From Marisa cornuarietis (Eukaryota; Mollusca; Gastropoda; Architaenioglossa; Ampullariidae), in assembly GCA_004794655.1 (NCBI GenBank), contig SMMW01000584.1:8662501-8726500 (forward strand): a stretch of DNA of 64,000 nt, read 5' to 3'. Below are positions 48,701 through 59,351 of the stretch, piece by piece; the stretch's first letter is position 1; every line of letters starts with the position of its first letter. Both the position numbers and the translations under genes were made by a program. A model generated the notes under the pieces. It made no database searches. It was given only the letters and a program-made list of their open reading frames with translations, and was not told the DNA's origin.

Positions 48701-51700
48701 ATTTTCTTATCACTGCTGTTGTAACAGGTTTTATGTAACATCCAAGTTGTTCATTTACCCTTGACTTGCCAAACAGGGAAGAGTGCAATGTGCCCTAAAG
48801 CACAACAAAAACCAAATGGAACATTTTGCAATGACTTCTCCCAGATATGCATACAAGGGGTGAGTTAACTGAACAAATATTTAAAAAATATTAAAATCGT
48901 TATTTTAACCCTACCAGACCTGAGACCCTGAACCTAACTGTCCCCTATACCTGGGCTCCTGAGCGTTATAAAGAAAAAGCCAATGTGGGTTAGGAAAATG
49001 TTAGTTACGTGCAAACAAGTAGTTAGAATAAGATGAAACTGAGAAATTGTAGAAAATAGGTCTACCTTTCATCTAGCGCCAATATTCCACCCTTGTGTGC
49101 CAGTCCACCCAGCAGGATGAGCCTTTTTTCACACACAGGTACTTCTTCCAAAGTGAACACCAGATGCTGCTCTTCACCTTCTTGAAGGGATTGTCTTTGT
49201 AAGATACTCCAGGATTTTGCTTGTTGTACCTGGAGTGCTTTTCCATGCACACAACACAGATATGGTCAGATGATGTCCCGGGGGGAATCTCTGGAAAATG
49301 ATTGCCTTGGGTCATCCGTTGATGGCAGGGTTCCTTTTGTGGGTGGCAGTGGGCTGATATCATGTATCCACCAATAAGTTGCAGGCACAGTTTCTGAATA
49401 TATCTGGTGAAATAAACTGGCTTTTTTGAAGAAACTTGCTGCTTTGAAGCATATATCACATAAGAATTGTAAATGGCCCACATAAAAAATTTTATGAAAA
49501 GCCGCCAGGGCCAGCGGTAATGACGACGAGATTTGTGAAGGCGGGTCATCTGGTCATTTTTGTCACAGCCACCCATATATTATAATCCTTCACCAGTTGT
49601 GGCATCTGTAGTTCTTGCACACTGCCATCTTTATTTCTTCTGTTTACTGTTGAATTTTGGGCTGGATCATGGTAGTTTGAAATAAATGTGATGGGCTTTC
49701 TATCCTGCCAAACTAAACATGTTACGCTTTCTTGACATAGATAGTGACTGTCACCCCTAGCAAGTTTTTTTACACTTTTCAGTGACTTAGGAAACTGCTT
49801 CCTGCTCTGTAGCAGGGTTCCCACAATTCCTGTGTGTAATTCTGACAGTGCATATTTAGCAAGGGCTACAGAGTTGTAGAACCGGTCCATGACAAGCACA
49901 TGAGATTTATTTTCCAGTGCACATGAGGTCAGGAGACGAACAACAATATTTCCTACTGTGCCCAAGTCTGTTACAGGCCTTGGTGCAGCACCAGTGTAGA
50001 TTTCTGCATTCAAAATGTAGCCAGTCTCACCTTCACACAGAAGGAAAGACTTGAGACCCCACTTTGTGGGCTTATTTTTGATATACTGCTTGATGGCCAA
50101 GCGGTTTTTCGTCGGTATCATCCCCTCATCTAGGCTCAAATGTTGCTTTGGCAGATAGAAGTGGAGAAACTTGGGGAGCAGACTTTCCAAGAAAGGCCTA
50201 ACTTTATATATTCTATCTGCCTTATCAATATATGTGTCTTCCTCATCAATTATGTGTAAAAAAAACTCCATAGGGCCAAGAATCTGTCTCTCGTCATAAC
50301 ACTTCGAAATCCGGGAGTAAACCCAACAGAGTCAGAGCCCACATTTGTCCAATAATCCCAATAGCTGGGCTTTATACATAAGTATTCCATATAGATCCTC
50401 AGTCCAAGAAAAGCCTTCATTTCTTCCACTGTAGCATCCTTGAAATTTTTGGCATTGTAGGAATTGGGTTTTGCTATATGCACTTGGTGGTCCCGGAGGT
50501 TGGTTTTCTCTGTCAAATTTTGCCAGAAAATATCATCCAAAAACAAGGATACAAAATCAGTAGGTTCACTCACTTCTGTGATAGATTCAGGAATGTTCAC
50601 TGGGCCTCTTCCATTCTCAGTGAAATTTAGATTTGGGGATACAAAACTCCTTGTCCAACCTTCATCACAACATAAATCTCCCCCATCAGCTGTTTGAGCG
50701 ACACACCCCTTTTTTTCCTATTGTTCGATAAGGTTCAGGATTCTCATCACTCGAGCTCTCACTGTCTGTGTCACTTGAACTAGAAATGTACTCTTGGTGA
50801 AATTCTGATTCCTCAGACTCTGAATCACACAAAGCTTCGATCACCTGTTGCACTGTGAGAAGACTAGACTTACTTCGCTTTCCTGTTGACATGCTCGGTT
50901 GATCAGCCGCTCGTTTCATTGTGAATTTTCCGAATTTTTTCACTTCGAAACACACAAACTCAATTCATACACATGGGTGCAGCCATTTGCAATGAGTAAC
51001 CACAAGGTTTGCAGTGATTGGTTGATTATTTTAAGTTTTTGACGTATTTTTTTCATGTACTAGGCAAAGTACCGGAAAACCGGTACGGCGGTATAGCGGC
51101 AGTTTCGGAAATTACCGGAAAACCAGTACAGCGGTCTGGTAGGGTTAAAAAATGTTAATATCTGAAACCAAGCCTTGCTACAGTTCTTTGTGAAAGCAAA
51201 TAGCTGGGTGAGCACTTGTGTCAGAACCCAGAGGCATACCAGTTCGATACCCATGTGACACAGTGAAGTTTCCTTAGTAGACCCAGCTGTCAGGTACCTG
51301 ACTCCATAGGGGTTGGGGAAGTAAGGCAGTGAGGGAGAGGATACCACCCTCACCTAAAGCTTGTCTTGAGAAAAGAGAGTTCTCTAACACTACACAACAA
51401 CCAAAAGGTTAGGGGACAACCTTAACCTTACAGTTCTTTGGTGGTCCTATTACGCTCATGAAGTGCATAACACCAAAACACCTTGCTAAACATATCCTAG
51501 ACAAAATTAGTAGAAATGAATTTGCAACAACAAAAATAAAGAATGTATTTTGCAACCACAAACAGATCAGATTAGATTTCGTTTGTAACATTAAATGTTG
51601 GAATCGTTGGCCGGCCCTTTTGTGTGAAAAAGGAAGAGGAGTGCCGCGAGCGTAACTACATGTAGATGTACACTCACGCTCGCATCCATTTATGAGTGCA

Positions 51701-54700
51701 CTCTTCATCCAAAACATTACACCCACTCAGTTCAGTTGTCATTCCTAATTGATTCAGATTGAAACAACCTAGGAAGAGTTCAGCAAGCTGAATGCTTATA
51801 TTGTTTTTAGCTTACTCACCAGTTCCTAAGAAAGCAAATGTGTCGAGGATGGAGGGCATTAGGGATCAACTCTCCGTAAGAATTTAGTGATTAGAGGGAT
51901 ATTATCCATACATTACATTATATGGTACTTAACTCACAGAAAATAATGGCAAAAATAATAACTAATTAAGGGTTTTATTCTTATAGGAGTGTGTCAAGTC
52001 TGTGTGCCACAAAATCAACTGGGAGGAGTGCTTCTTGACCTCGGATGAAAACGGAGAAGGGCCATCGCGCGAAGCAATGTGCTATGTATCTTGCCGTAAG
52101 TCACGCCCGTCTTTTTTCCCCTTGTTGTTGTCATACTACATCATCTCTTTAGGATCATCCATATGTTACATGAGCTCTTTCAAGCCAAAAAGTGAGGATG
52201 TCTTGTTGGCTGTTTGATTGAGTATACATATGAGTTAACTCAAGCTAAAATTGTAGTTATACCCTTTTTTTTCTTTTAAATAATAAGGCTTGACTTTTTT
52301 TAATGTGAAGACATTTCAATCCTTTCTACTTAAGTTCTGCTCCAGATAGCAACTACTCTTTGTTAGTAGCAGACCATTCCTTCATGTTTTAACGATCATT
52401 TTCTTTGTTTTCGTGTTTAGATGTAGTAGGTCATTTTGTTTTTTGTTTTTTTTAAGTTTGCAGTTATCTTTACATGAAGCTGAAATTCTAGTACAATTTG
52501 TTTTGCCAGTGACAACATTAAAGAGAAAGTAGTCACATAAATATTGTTTCAAACCATCTTTCAAAATCAAATGAGATGTCATTGTTTTCTTAATACATAT
52601 TAACTGTATTGCTTCAGGCAACCCATCTACAAAAGAATGTGTCAGTTCCTACACAATGACAGACATTAACAAGGAAGAAAATGAATTGTTCAAGAATCTT
52701 TTGATGGACATTCAACACCAGAAAGCTCGGGACAGAGTGAATAGCCTTGAACTTCAGGGAATACAACTCCCTGCAGGTAACAGGATCTCATTAACTACAG
52801 TATCTGTACACACGAGTAAGGGGCTTTTTTTGCCTTGTCTGCACATAAGATTACAACAGATTAAGGTAAGATGCCTTCTTTTTACCAGTCTGAAATGAAA
52901 ATGCTTCAGATGTGGTCTTTCATATACTGTGTTGAATAAATTGTTGGCCTGTTTTACAGTGGCTTTCAAGAAATCCACCATTTCCAGAGTTTGGAGTTCA
53001 GGCTGGTTTCTGCTGGCTTGAACTTCTGGTGCACTTCTGGGTGTGGACAGATCTGAAAAACGTGCTGTGAGGTCTGTTCCTCAGAGTTATATACCGAGTG
53101 GGCTGTGTCTGAGACTCACAAATTTTTAGGGTCTTTTTGGTTTGTGCATAGGTAGGCAATGGCTTAGCTCTTCTGATCTAGTAAGCTAAAATGAGTTATT
53201 GGGGGTTGTACACTTGGTTCATGGCTCTTTATGCTAGTATCATTTGCTTTTTCTGGAGAATCTCGACTTCTGTTGACATGGTCCTACATAGACATGTCAC
53301 AAGTTGAACATAAGCATTCTCTTGAGATTCCTGTTTGTCATGAGACATCTCTAGACAGAGAGTTAAGTGGGCTGGCCTGTCTCAAGGTCTATCTATTCTT
53401 TATATGCAGCTCACATGTTCACAGGATTTTTGTTACTGTGCAGCAAAACAATGGAACTCACATATCCGCCATCTACCCACTATTGAATCCCTTAAATGTG
53501 CACTGAAAGCACACCTCTTCCTTGGGCATTACTCCTAACAACAGTCCACACAATGCTTGTCCATCTTCAACACACCCCTCACACACTTTTTTCCATCTAT
53601 TGGCTATTTCCCTATTCGTCTTCCTTTACAGAATCATGATACCCTCAGTTCTCAATTCCTCTTTACGTTTTCTATATTTGCCTTTTAGTAGTCATCAGTA
53701 GTGTTGCTTATCCTTCCATCCTTCGTATGTTGTCCATGTCTCGTTCTTGTCTCAAGCACTAAGAACATGCTTCTTACGAGCATGAGTATGCACTATATAA
53801 ATCACACATTTATTATTATTATTTAGATCTTGTCTCAAAATATAAGAACCATAGATTCTACCAGGTGTACATCATTGATTTTGTTCAATGGCCATAAAAG
53901 CTAAGTCTCCTGAAGGATGTAAAATTGAGTACTGACACATTCAAACCTGAAATAAATCCCTTTGTGGGCAACTTTTTTTGCAAAGTTCAACATTTAAGTC
54001 ATTCTTGGCCGTAGGCTAAGTGGCGGTTTGACCCCTTGGACAGATGTATTTACCCCTTTTTCAAAACATCATGAAAAGTTAACTAAAAGAGGTAGAAGAA
54101 CAATTCAAATTGATAATGATAGATCAAAATGTAAAGAAAATGAACAGCCTTTTCTTGTGTTTGCTTGAAAACACACTTTTATAGTATTCCCAACAGAAAT
54201 TGCCATGATAATGAGCCCATACACAATGCGCGCAGTGAAACATTAGCCGTTTTCACAAGTGTAAATGAATAAATACAATACAAGGGAGGAAACTACTGAA
54301 ACCTTTAGGAAATGTTCCACCATGATTCCTTCCCTTAAACTGGCAGCCAATCAAAAGTTTTCATTTGCAACAAAGAAAAGAATGTAAACATTGGTCAAGC
54401 GCCATTTTGAATCATTGAAGTACGTTGCAGGTCACTCAATATGACATGGATTTGTACTTCAACAACCGCAAAGGAGAAAAAAATAGTAATATTTAAATTC
54501 TAATGTATATTCTAATAAAACATATGTTTGTTTGGTACTTTATGTCTGTATATATTGTGTAAATCGAAATTTCACTCCCAGTCTTTTGCTAGCCATTTTC
54601 CAAACAGAAAGACAGGTAGCGTGGGAAAATGCAAAACGTACTTCCTGCATTTTTTAAGAAAGACAATTGTGTTCAGAAATGAATAAGCTATCTTATTTAT

Positions 54701-57700
54701 TAAATTTTTCTTCCAAAAAAACCAATGTTTAAGAGTAAAAAATTTAAAAAGTGTATCACACCATAGGGTGCAATCCGCATCCAGGTGAAGGTCACGTGAT
54801 CACACCTATGAGGGCGAAGCGTAAGGTACGAGTTAAAATTTTTCCACTGGGAGAGGGGGGATTAGGTTTTCTTTTAACCCATTCGCGACCTCCCGGTATA
54901 ATTCACCCGCGTAGCGCGGTTTACGCTTGGTTTCCTCCCGAGTGAATTCACCTGGGGCTTTTTCTATTTTTTTACGTTTTAAAATGCGTTGTTTTGGATA
55001 AAAAAACTGAATGAATTTGATAGTTAATTCATTTTTCTATAGATCTTTTTATGTCGTAGTTTTTACGTCTGACAGTAATTTTCTGCGTTTACCCACGGTA
55101 CCTGTCTTTCTGTTTAAAAAATGACTAGCAAATTCCCGGTATTGAAATTTCGACCGGCAGCTTTGAAAACTTATATTTATTAACCTACAGTAAAGTAAAC
55201 CATTCACTTGGTATAAATTTTAAGATACATAGGTTTTGTCTTCGAGTATTAAAATCAAATGAAAGATTACGACTGTACACGCTTCAGAACTTTAGGAAAT
55301 CGCTGGTCGGATATTAACAAAAAAATTATTTACACAATATATACAGACATAAAGTACCAAACAAACATATTTTTTAATAGAATATACATTAGAATTTTAA
55401 TATTACTTACTATTTTCTTCTCCTTTGCGGTTGTTGAAGTAAAATTCCATGTAAGTGAGACACAATGTGCTTCGATTCTCGAACTTTCCTTTGTTTACCA
55501 AAAATAAAATCTTTTTACTTCCTATCAGTTCAAGGGAGGGAATCATGGTAGACGATATCCAACAGTTGTAGTAGTTTCCTCCCTTATGTTATTTTTATTT
55601 ATTTTTGGGGGGCTCGTGAAAACTTTATAAAAGTTTTTGTGACTGCGCATTATTATGGTATTTTCTGTTGGGAATACCATAAAAGTGTGTTTTTAAGCAA
55701 ACAAAAGGTAAAAAATGTTTCTTTTCTACACAGTTTGATCTATCATTATCAATTTAAATTGTTCATCTACCTCTTTCCGTTAATTTTAAATAATTTTTTG
55801 AAAAAGGGGTAAATTCATGGTACCAGCTATGGTTGTAACGCCTCTCAGCCATGCGTAAGCAATGTATTAAAAGTTCACAGGATTCACAAGCGCAAAGAAT
55901 ATCTTACAAATTTTTGCTTTTTTTCACTAAGGCTAGTTCAGTAGAGAAAGAGTGTGTGTGTGTGTGTGCACGCGCACGCATATATGCTCAGTTTTGTATT
56001 CAAATGCATTTTAAATCTATGTCTATCTATATTGTTAATACATGGATTTGTTAGATGCTTTTTGGGCATGTAAACATAAATGCTTTGTTGTATGCTAAAC
56101 TGTCAGTTCATTTGGGGTCATGTGAGACCATTTATTAATTAATTCAATTATTATTCAATAAATTTGTTAATAGCTTCAATTATAGATCACAATATACGAA
56201 TACAAATAGCAAAAATCAAGCACATACTAACATTTCTACAGAAACATGTTTCCCATATTAGTCATCTCCAAACTACCCTTCAAGTCTCCTAATCTTTTAA
56301 AGCAGGGCTTAATAAAAATTAAGACAAAGGAATAATGAACAGAGCTTCTTTGCAGGTTCACCTTGCGACAATTTTCGTGGCTACTGTGATGTTTTTCACA
56401 AATGTCGGGGAGTTGATGCTGATGGTCCCTTAGCACGGCTGAAAAACCTCATCTTTGATCCCAAAACTCTACAAAGTATCAAGGACTGGATAGTGGTGAG
56501 TACCACCTTCTAGAGAGTTTTGAGGCTGTGGAAAACTATTATGCATCTTGGGTGGTTTTGCCTATGGCAGTAAACTCCTTTTCTTCCTTTTTCATTTGTT
56601 GGTTTTGTTTTTGATAATTAGCCCTTCCTCATTCTTTCACTTTCATTGTTCTCACATACACCATACATTCTTTTTTTCCTTCTTCTCTTGTAATAAGTAC
56701 CTTATCAGAAGTCTACTAGAGTGTAAAAGTATTTTGCACTCCCCAAATATTTGGGGTAAGCTCATTACAATATAAGTTATTTTCCGAAGTCTGTGTTGAT
56801 AATCTTTTCCCATTTTTTAAGATTCAAGCCTAATAATGTGCAGAAAGAGTTCAAAACCATGATATTACACATCTCCATGAATCTGCCTAGTTAACTGATC
56901 ATTCCAGCTCTCCCATTGGCTGTATCTTTAACAATGTAGCATACACATGTTCATGATGCGGGCCCGTCATTTCATCCCAAAACCATATCACCTAACAGCT
57001 TGAGTTAAATCAGCCCAGCCATGACCATATTGTCCCAACACCAAAAGCTGAATCATCCCAGGCCCAAAAGACAATTGGATGACTGAAGACAGAATTAGCT
57101 GTTAACATCAAATATTACTAACAGAGGTTGTGGTTCTCATTTATGAGTAATAGTATTGTATAACCATTTCCTAATGTGGCTAAAGTCATGCAGGCTTATA
57201 TAGTTATGATGGTAGCTGTTATGTGGTAACCTTGGGTGGGACATACAAATGACACACAATTACAGTCTAGGGCTAAAATGACCATGCTTCTACAGCCAGA
57301 GAATGCTTGAGTAAATAAGAAGACCACGTATGAGCTGTCAGAGAGCATTATGACAGGTGTGAACCTGGGCTTCTGGTGAGTGGTGACCTTCATGACTGCA
57401 GGGTTTTAACTTTTTTGTTTGCATATGATAGCCTGTATCTTAAGAACAGAAGTAGGATTGGGAACTAGTGTCTGGTACTGAGCTTAGCCCGGTCATATGA
57501 AAGGCATTGTGAACACTGAAGAAATACCTCATACTACAAGCTTTTGGCATGTGGACGTATTAGAATCTTTTCCTTTTTTTCCCCATCAGATACACTGGTG
57601 GGCAATGATGCTTATAAGCATCGGATTAGTTGTAGTAATGGGTGTTTTCATCAAGGTGTGCGCTGTACACACCCCTAGCAGCAACCCCAACAAACCAAAG

Positions 57701-59351
57701 GCTCGCAAAATCAGCATGACGCTTCGACGGACCCATCGACACCCTCGTCATCCACACAACTCGCAAACTACTGCACTCACAGCACATGATCACAGGGAAA
57801 GTGGTGATAGTCGCAGCCATGGCAGAAGTCACATGCCAGGTGCTGGTTCAGAAGCATCTGGAGTGGCTAGGTCAGCAGCACAACCAAGCAAGCCCAACAG
57901 CACCACAGAAGCTGCCTCCAGCAGTGGTGGGGCTGAAGCTGCTGTTGTAGTAGAAAAATATCAGGTAAGTTGTGACAAGGTGCTATTTGCTTCTGATTCT
58001 GTAAGGTTCATTCTCCCTTCTACTGTGTATTGTGTTGCATGGTTGTGCAGCTTGCTTTTGCAATACCTCACTATCACATTTTCCTGCAGATGTCTCCTTT
58101 TCCCTTTGACAGTAATCAGTATATGTTGCAGGCATGGTGCACCATGATGAATGTGCACGGGCACACACACACACACACACTCAACGGCATATTCTTTCAC
58201 ACCACATAAACACAAGCAACTTGCATTTGAGGGCCTCTGTCTCATTTAAACAGGCTACCTCTAAGATTCTATCGACAAAAAAAAATCACACCAATAGACG
58301 AAATACAAATTTCGATACCTTGACCAACAAACGTGCCACACATGTAATTTCTAACTTAATGACTTAACTATTCTAGTAACTTAACTGTGCTATTCTTTGT
58401 AAAACAGTTCCACAACAGTTAATGTTTCGTTCAGTTCAGAGAAATTCCTGGTCAGGTGCTTTACCAGGAAATGTCTTGAAGAAGCCATCACTGGTGACAG
58501 AGTGAGTACATACTGGTGAGATGATGAATAGCTAAGGGATCCACAGTAACAAGTTTGGAGCACAAAAGCTGGAGAGATGTTACCTACGTATAGACTCCAC
58601 GAAACACAATCAGCTTTAATAGCATTTTTTCCTTCTTGTTTTATTGTCATTCAGGATTAATAAAATCATAATCCTTAGTTGGGATAGAACAAAACTGGTA
58701 ACCCTTATGTTGTCACTCAAGATCACCAGTTGGTAATGCTATCACCATGAAGGACAATCACAACAGTAATTTTTGTATTGTTGTTTGGGATCAAAAAAAC
58801 AGTAATCCTGACATCAGTAAACTGTTCAGTCCCAACAGTCTTGCACTGCAGCCATCAGTGGACCGAAGGAGGAGGATGACATGGAATCTGCCTTGCCAGC
58901 CTGACTGAGCCTAAAATGGCATTATGTTAAATCATGGTTAACCTTCTAGCCTCAAGTTATCTGAAATCAACATGTAAAAATCTCTGAAATTATTATTTTA
59001 AATATTCTCTAAAGTCACAGTATTGACTTCATTACCTCAAAATGAACTCCAAAAAATAGTTTAAAACATCATTGCAAAATTGTTACAATAATGTATCATT
59101 TGACAGGGAACTCATAAACTTTTTTGCTTATAAAATATTTTGTACAGTATCAGCATGCATGTAATCTTGACTTGATGACAAGTGACAAAGCAAAAAAGAT
59201 GACGTATAAATGTAAGCACCTTTCTTCATGTAAATGTGTTTCGTCCAGAAGTATCCACTCCAAACCTCTGCATAATCAAAATCTCCAGGAAGACTTTACA
59301 AAAGCAGACACGCAAATAGCATCATGCAATAAAGAGAAAGACATGGTTTAA
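36772..59351 (+). CDS. ADAM10: ADAM10 (Kuzbanian) metalloprotease/disintegrin
   Basis: Exons: 36772-36832, 39105-39240, 39889-40010, 40931-41102, 41366-41477, 41749-41925, 42315-42461, 42855-43047, 43661-43833, 44168-44366, 48034-48184, 48311-48415, 48775-48859, 51987-52095, 52618-52776, 56356-56495, 57590-57964; 872 codons, all phases closing. A last exon at 59148-59351 is uncertain. Order: signal peptide (1-20); prodomain; furin site RKKR (225-228); metzincin zinc site [11 protein letters not shown] from residue 422, with its third histidine in the next exon, followed by MFASAT (Met-turn); disintegrin ([15 protein letters not shown]); Cys-rich region ([26 protein letters not shown]); one TM helix (about 751-770); and a His/Arg-rich cytoplasmic tail. 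This is the alpha-secretase/Notch sheddase. It is longer than vertebrate ADAM10 because of the tail. Confidence 0.95.
37335..37445 (+). repeat. tRNA-derived SINE-like fragment
   Basis: Has an A-box-like GTGGTAAAATGCTCG and a B-box-like GGTCCTGGGTTATTGACCTC followed by ATCTCAGGGCA. It lies in ADAM10 intron 1. Confidence 0.45.
38500..38583 (+). repeat. interspersed repeat 3' tail, family C
   Basis: Ends GGTGGGGAAAAGCTCTGTAC then AAATTAACTTCATTCATTC. The same tail is at about 60835-60900 with ATT units. Confidence 0.5.
40330..40650 (+). repeat. interspersed repeat family B, second copy
   Basis: Shares CATCTGCAGTCCAGTTGCTC at the start and TTGCCCACTGGGACAAATAA at the end with the copy at 26165. 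A TA microsatellite and T-rich sequence interrupt it. It lies in ADAM10 intron 3. Confidence 0.6.
44549..45895. mobile_element. foldback (inverted-repeat) element
   Basis: The left arm (about 44549-44725) and right arm (about 45690-45866, reversed) match over roughly 150-170 bases. They share GTACCAGATGACATGACTAT, CAAATCCAGCTGTCCAAACC and TCGCTAGTGAGCCTCTCTAC. A third copy of the end motif is at 45563-45599. A further inverted pair (45599-45645 with 45849-45895) is built around ACCATTTTTGGTGGTAAAAT. No transposase is present. It lies in the intron after ADAM10 exon 10. Confidence 0.8.
46266..47409 (-). mobile_element. 1.1-kb insertion flanked by 11-bp direct repeats (LTR- or retrocopy-like)
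   Basis: TTAACATATGA occurs at 46255-46265 and again at 47410-47420, a candidate target-site duplication. The inner sequence is C-rich on the plus strand and unlike the surrounding AT-rich intron. On the minus strand it contains CCAAT and ends with AAATAAATC close to the right-hand duplication. It includes a short tandem CCAATCGTCACTCACCCATC pair at about 47085-47120. No open frame with a domain was recognised. Confidence 0.45.
47430..47830 (-). pseudogene. LINE C-terminal fragment
   Basis: The minus strand reads [56 protein letters not shown] and [20 protein letters not shown], the thumb/C-terminal region typical of non-LTR elements whose RT has FADD. It may be the same family as 27868-28622. 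Truncated and not functional. Confidence 0.75.
48416..48774 (+). other. ADAM10: U12-type AT-AC intron of ADAM10
   Basis: The donor reads ATATCCTTTG directly after GG at 48414-48415. A branch site CCCTTGAC is at 48758-48765, with its A ten bases before the terminal AC (48773-48774). Using these ends keeps phase 2-to-2 and gives the protein junction [12 protein letters not shown], which aligns without gaps with the ADAM10 disintegrin/Cys-rich region. No GT donor fits in this position. Such introns are removed by the minor spliceosome. Confidence 0.88.
48909..51144 (-). mobile_element. piggyBac transposon with intact ends
   Basis: The left end CCCTACCAGACC (48909-48920) and right end GGTCTGGTAGGG (51133-51144) are perfect 12-bp terminal inverted repeats. 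Each is flanked by TTAA (48905-48908 and 51145-51148), the piggyBac target. The element is 2236 bp. Subterminal repeats of the type ACCGGAAAACC-GTAC-GCGGT occur twice near the right end. It contains one minus-strand transposase. It inserted into the intron between ADAM10 exons 13 and 14. Confidence 0.93.
49073..50955 (-). pseudogene. piggyBac transposase, broken by three frameshifts
   Basis: Four minus-strand frames together cover a transposase of the DDE_Tnp_1_7 family: an acidic N-terminus (50955-50686), then [13 protein letters not shown] and [10 protein letters not shown] (50600-50250), then the catalytic core with [13 protein letters not shown] (50271-49546) and GGCDKNDQ (49576-49073). 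This gives three candidate catalytic aspartates. The C-terminal Cys-rich finger is present (CVVCMEKH...CSLWKKYLC). The frame breaks fall at or near A6G4, T8 and A5 runs, at about 50700, 50262 and 49560. They could be decay or homopolymer errors. Confidence 0.88.
51195..51345 (+). repeat. tRNA-derived SINE-like fragment
   Basis: Contains CCAGTTCGATACCCATGTG and GGTACCTGACTCCATAGGGG, the latter shared with the fragment at 9370-9545. It lies just outside the right end of the piggyBac element. Confidence 0.4.
53415..53826 (+). pseudogene. LINE 3' end (family A) with ATT tail
   Basis: One frame reads [19 protein letters not shown] then [12 protein letters not shown] and a stop, the typical C-terminus of CR1/L2/Jockey-like reverse transcriptases. 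About 230 bases of 3' UTR follow, ending TATATAAATCACACATT and an ATT run. It lies in ADAM10 intron 15. Confidence 0.7.
54007..55858. mobile_element. large foldback element, 1.85 kb
   Basis: The left half (about 54040-54660) is found inverted in the right half (about 55070-55835). Matching landmarks: TTTACCCCTTTTTCAAAA, ATTGATAATGATAGATCAAA, ACACACTTTTAT-GTATTCCC, CTTCAACAACCGCAAAGGAG and ACAGAAAGACAGGTA. The arms are roughly 80% alike by eye, with small insertions, and the right arm has about 200 extra bases. The centre (54690-55050) is richer in GC. No coding capacity. Confidence 0.85.

Noticed and set aside
57965..58147. Read-through of ADAM10 exon 17 into a hydrophobic tail
   Set aside because: A strong GTAAGT donor follows codon CAG, and the read-through peptide is intron-like. 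Retention is possible but unsupported.
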